Below, piece by piece: positions 63,718-64,000 of a DNA stretch of 64,000 bases. The translations under genes were made by a program, and so were the position numbers. The notes below the pieces were generated by a model. The model ran no database searches. It saw only the letters and a program-made list of their open reading frames with translations, and was not told the DNA's origin. The stretch is taken from the NCBI RefSeq assembly GCF_023016065.1, contig NZ_JALKAQ010000013.1, positions 1-64,000 of the forward strand, written 5' to 3'. Within the stretch, counting starts at the first letter, position 1; the number at the start of each line of letters is the position of its first letter. This stretch comes from Marinobacter sp. S0848L (GTDB lineage: Bacteria > Pseudomonadota > Gammaproteobacteria > Pseudomonadales > Oleiphilaceae).

Positions 63718-64000
63718 ATCCAACTCAGCTCCCTTCTGACCCTGCTCCGGGAATCTGTCTACACCTATACCCGCTGGCAGTCGATTGTCATGCTGTTTCT
63801 CGGGTTTTCCGCCGGGCTGCCTTTTCTGTTGGTGTTTTCGACGTTGAATGCTCGGCTTGCCGATGTGGGGGTGGAAACGGCCACCATCGGGTTTTTCAGC
63901 TGGCTGGGCATTACCTATTCCATCAAAGTGATCTGGGCGCCGGTGGTGGATCGGTTGAAATTGCCGCTGCTGGACAGGTTGTTTGGCAAACGGCGAAGTT
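63718..64000 (+). CDS. ampG: AmpG-like MFS permease, 5' part, with non-standard start
   Basis: The frame runs to the window edge and encodes the N-terminus of an AmpG-type transporter (muropeptide permease): RWQSIVMLFLGFSAGLPFLL and TIGFFSWLGITYSIKVIWAP, VVDRLKLPLLDR. An in-frame TAA at 63712-63714 closes the frame upstream, and no ATG, GTG or TTG occurs before the first membrane helix. AGGAG at 63705-63709 is eight bases ahead of ATC at 63718, which would give (M)QLSSLLTLLRESVYTYTRW, a natural AmpG N-terminus. So ATC seems to stand where ATG is expected. Confidence 0.75.
   Translation, partial: MQLSSLLTLLRESVYTYTRWQSIVMLFLGFSAGLPFLLVFSTLNARLADVGVETATIGFFSWLGITYSIKVIWAPVVDRLKLPLLDRLFGKRRS

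Noticed and set aside
1..64000. CRISPR arrays, tRNA and rRNA genes, prophage and restriction systems
   Set aside because: No regularly spaced repeats, tRNA-like cloverleaf ends, rRNA segments, phage structural genes or restriction-modification motifs were noticed in reading; a formal scan was not possible.

Overview
The window looks like chromosome from a marine, polarly flagellated gammaproteobacterium of the Marinobacter/Pseudomonas side of the class. Supporting signs are an MvaT-type nucleoid protein (restricted to Pseudomonas relatives), RfaH, a FliC-FlaG-FliD-FliS flagellin locus with sigma-54 and sigma-28 type promoters, a type IV pilin, YajQ and SbcB. Marinobacter is my best guess from protein style; no species call is possible by eye.

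Layout. 1-0.9 kb: remnants of two insertion sequences. 1.2-3.5 kb: a Wzy_C-type O-antigen ligase or pilin oligosaccharyltransferase followed by a type IV pilin gene that is out of frame at a run of eight G. 3.5-10 kb: housekeeping genes (glutaredoxin-like protein, large MscS channel, unknown membrane protein, dihaem cytochrome c, CysQ). 10-43.6 kb: a surface polysaccharide island, almost entirely on the + strand. It opens with rfaH and an ops element that lies inside the first codons of wzi, continues with export and chain-length genes (wzi, wza-like, two wzz-like), then a legionaminic acid block (legB-legC-legH-legI-legG-ptmE-legF plus an amidotransferase), an AT-rich core (flippase, polymerase, a probable sialyltransferase-like enzyme, an acetyltransferase), and a second sugar block (bi-domain oxidoreductase, wecC, wecB, heparinase-like lyase, glycosyltransferase, 4-reductase, initiating sugar-phosphate transferase, wbpM, metallo-beta-lactamase-fold protein, tviB). 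It ends at a strong terminator followed by mvaT.

44-51.9 kb: signalling and small genes: PAS-GGDEF diguanylate cyclase, REC-CheC-like protein, a secreted protein with a VTGQA motif, a DUF4160/DUF2442 pair, exonuclease I, a TPR protein with a methyltransferase-like domain, and an orphan hicB next to a broken hicA. 52-59.4 kb: three flagellin genes (one leftward behind a sigma-54-like site, two tandem rightward behind sigma-28-like sites), flaG, fliD and fliS. 59.5-64 kb: argG, an AraC-type regulator, a response regulator with a degenerate GGDEF domain, yajQ, and the start of an AmpG-like permease that seems to lack a standard start codon.

How it fits together. The island should make a nucleotide-sugar set of CMP-legionaminic acid (possibly the acetamidino form), UDP-ManNAcA, UDP-QuiNAc or a related 6-deoxy sugar, and a UDP-HexNAc uronic acid, assemble a repeat on undecaprenyl phosphate, flip and polymerise it by the Wzx/Wzy route and export it. 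RfaH should let polymerase read through this very long operon, while MvaT beside it is a candidate silencer of its AT-rich parts. Legionaminic acid could also decorate flagellin, but no Maf-type flagellin glycosyltransferase is seen here. The points most worth a second look are the homopolymeric pilin frameshift, the intragenic ops site, the sialyltransferase-like protein at 28.0-29.3 kb, the split sigma-factor control of the flagellins and the TPR-methyltransferase beside them.
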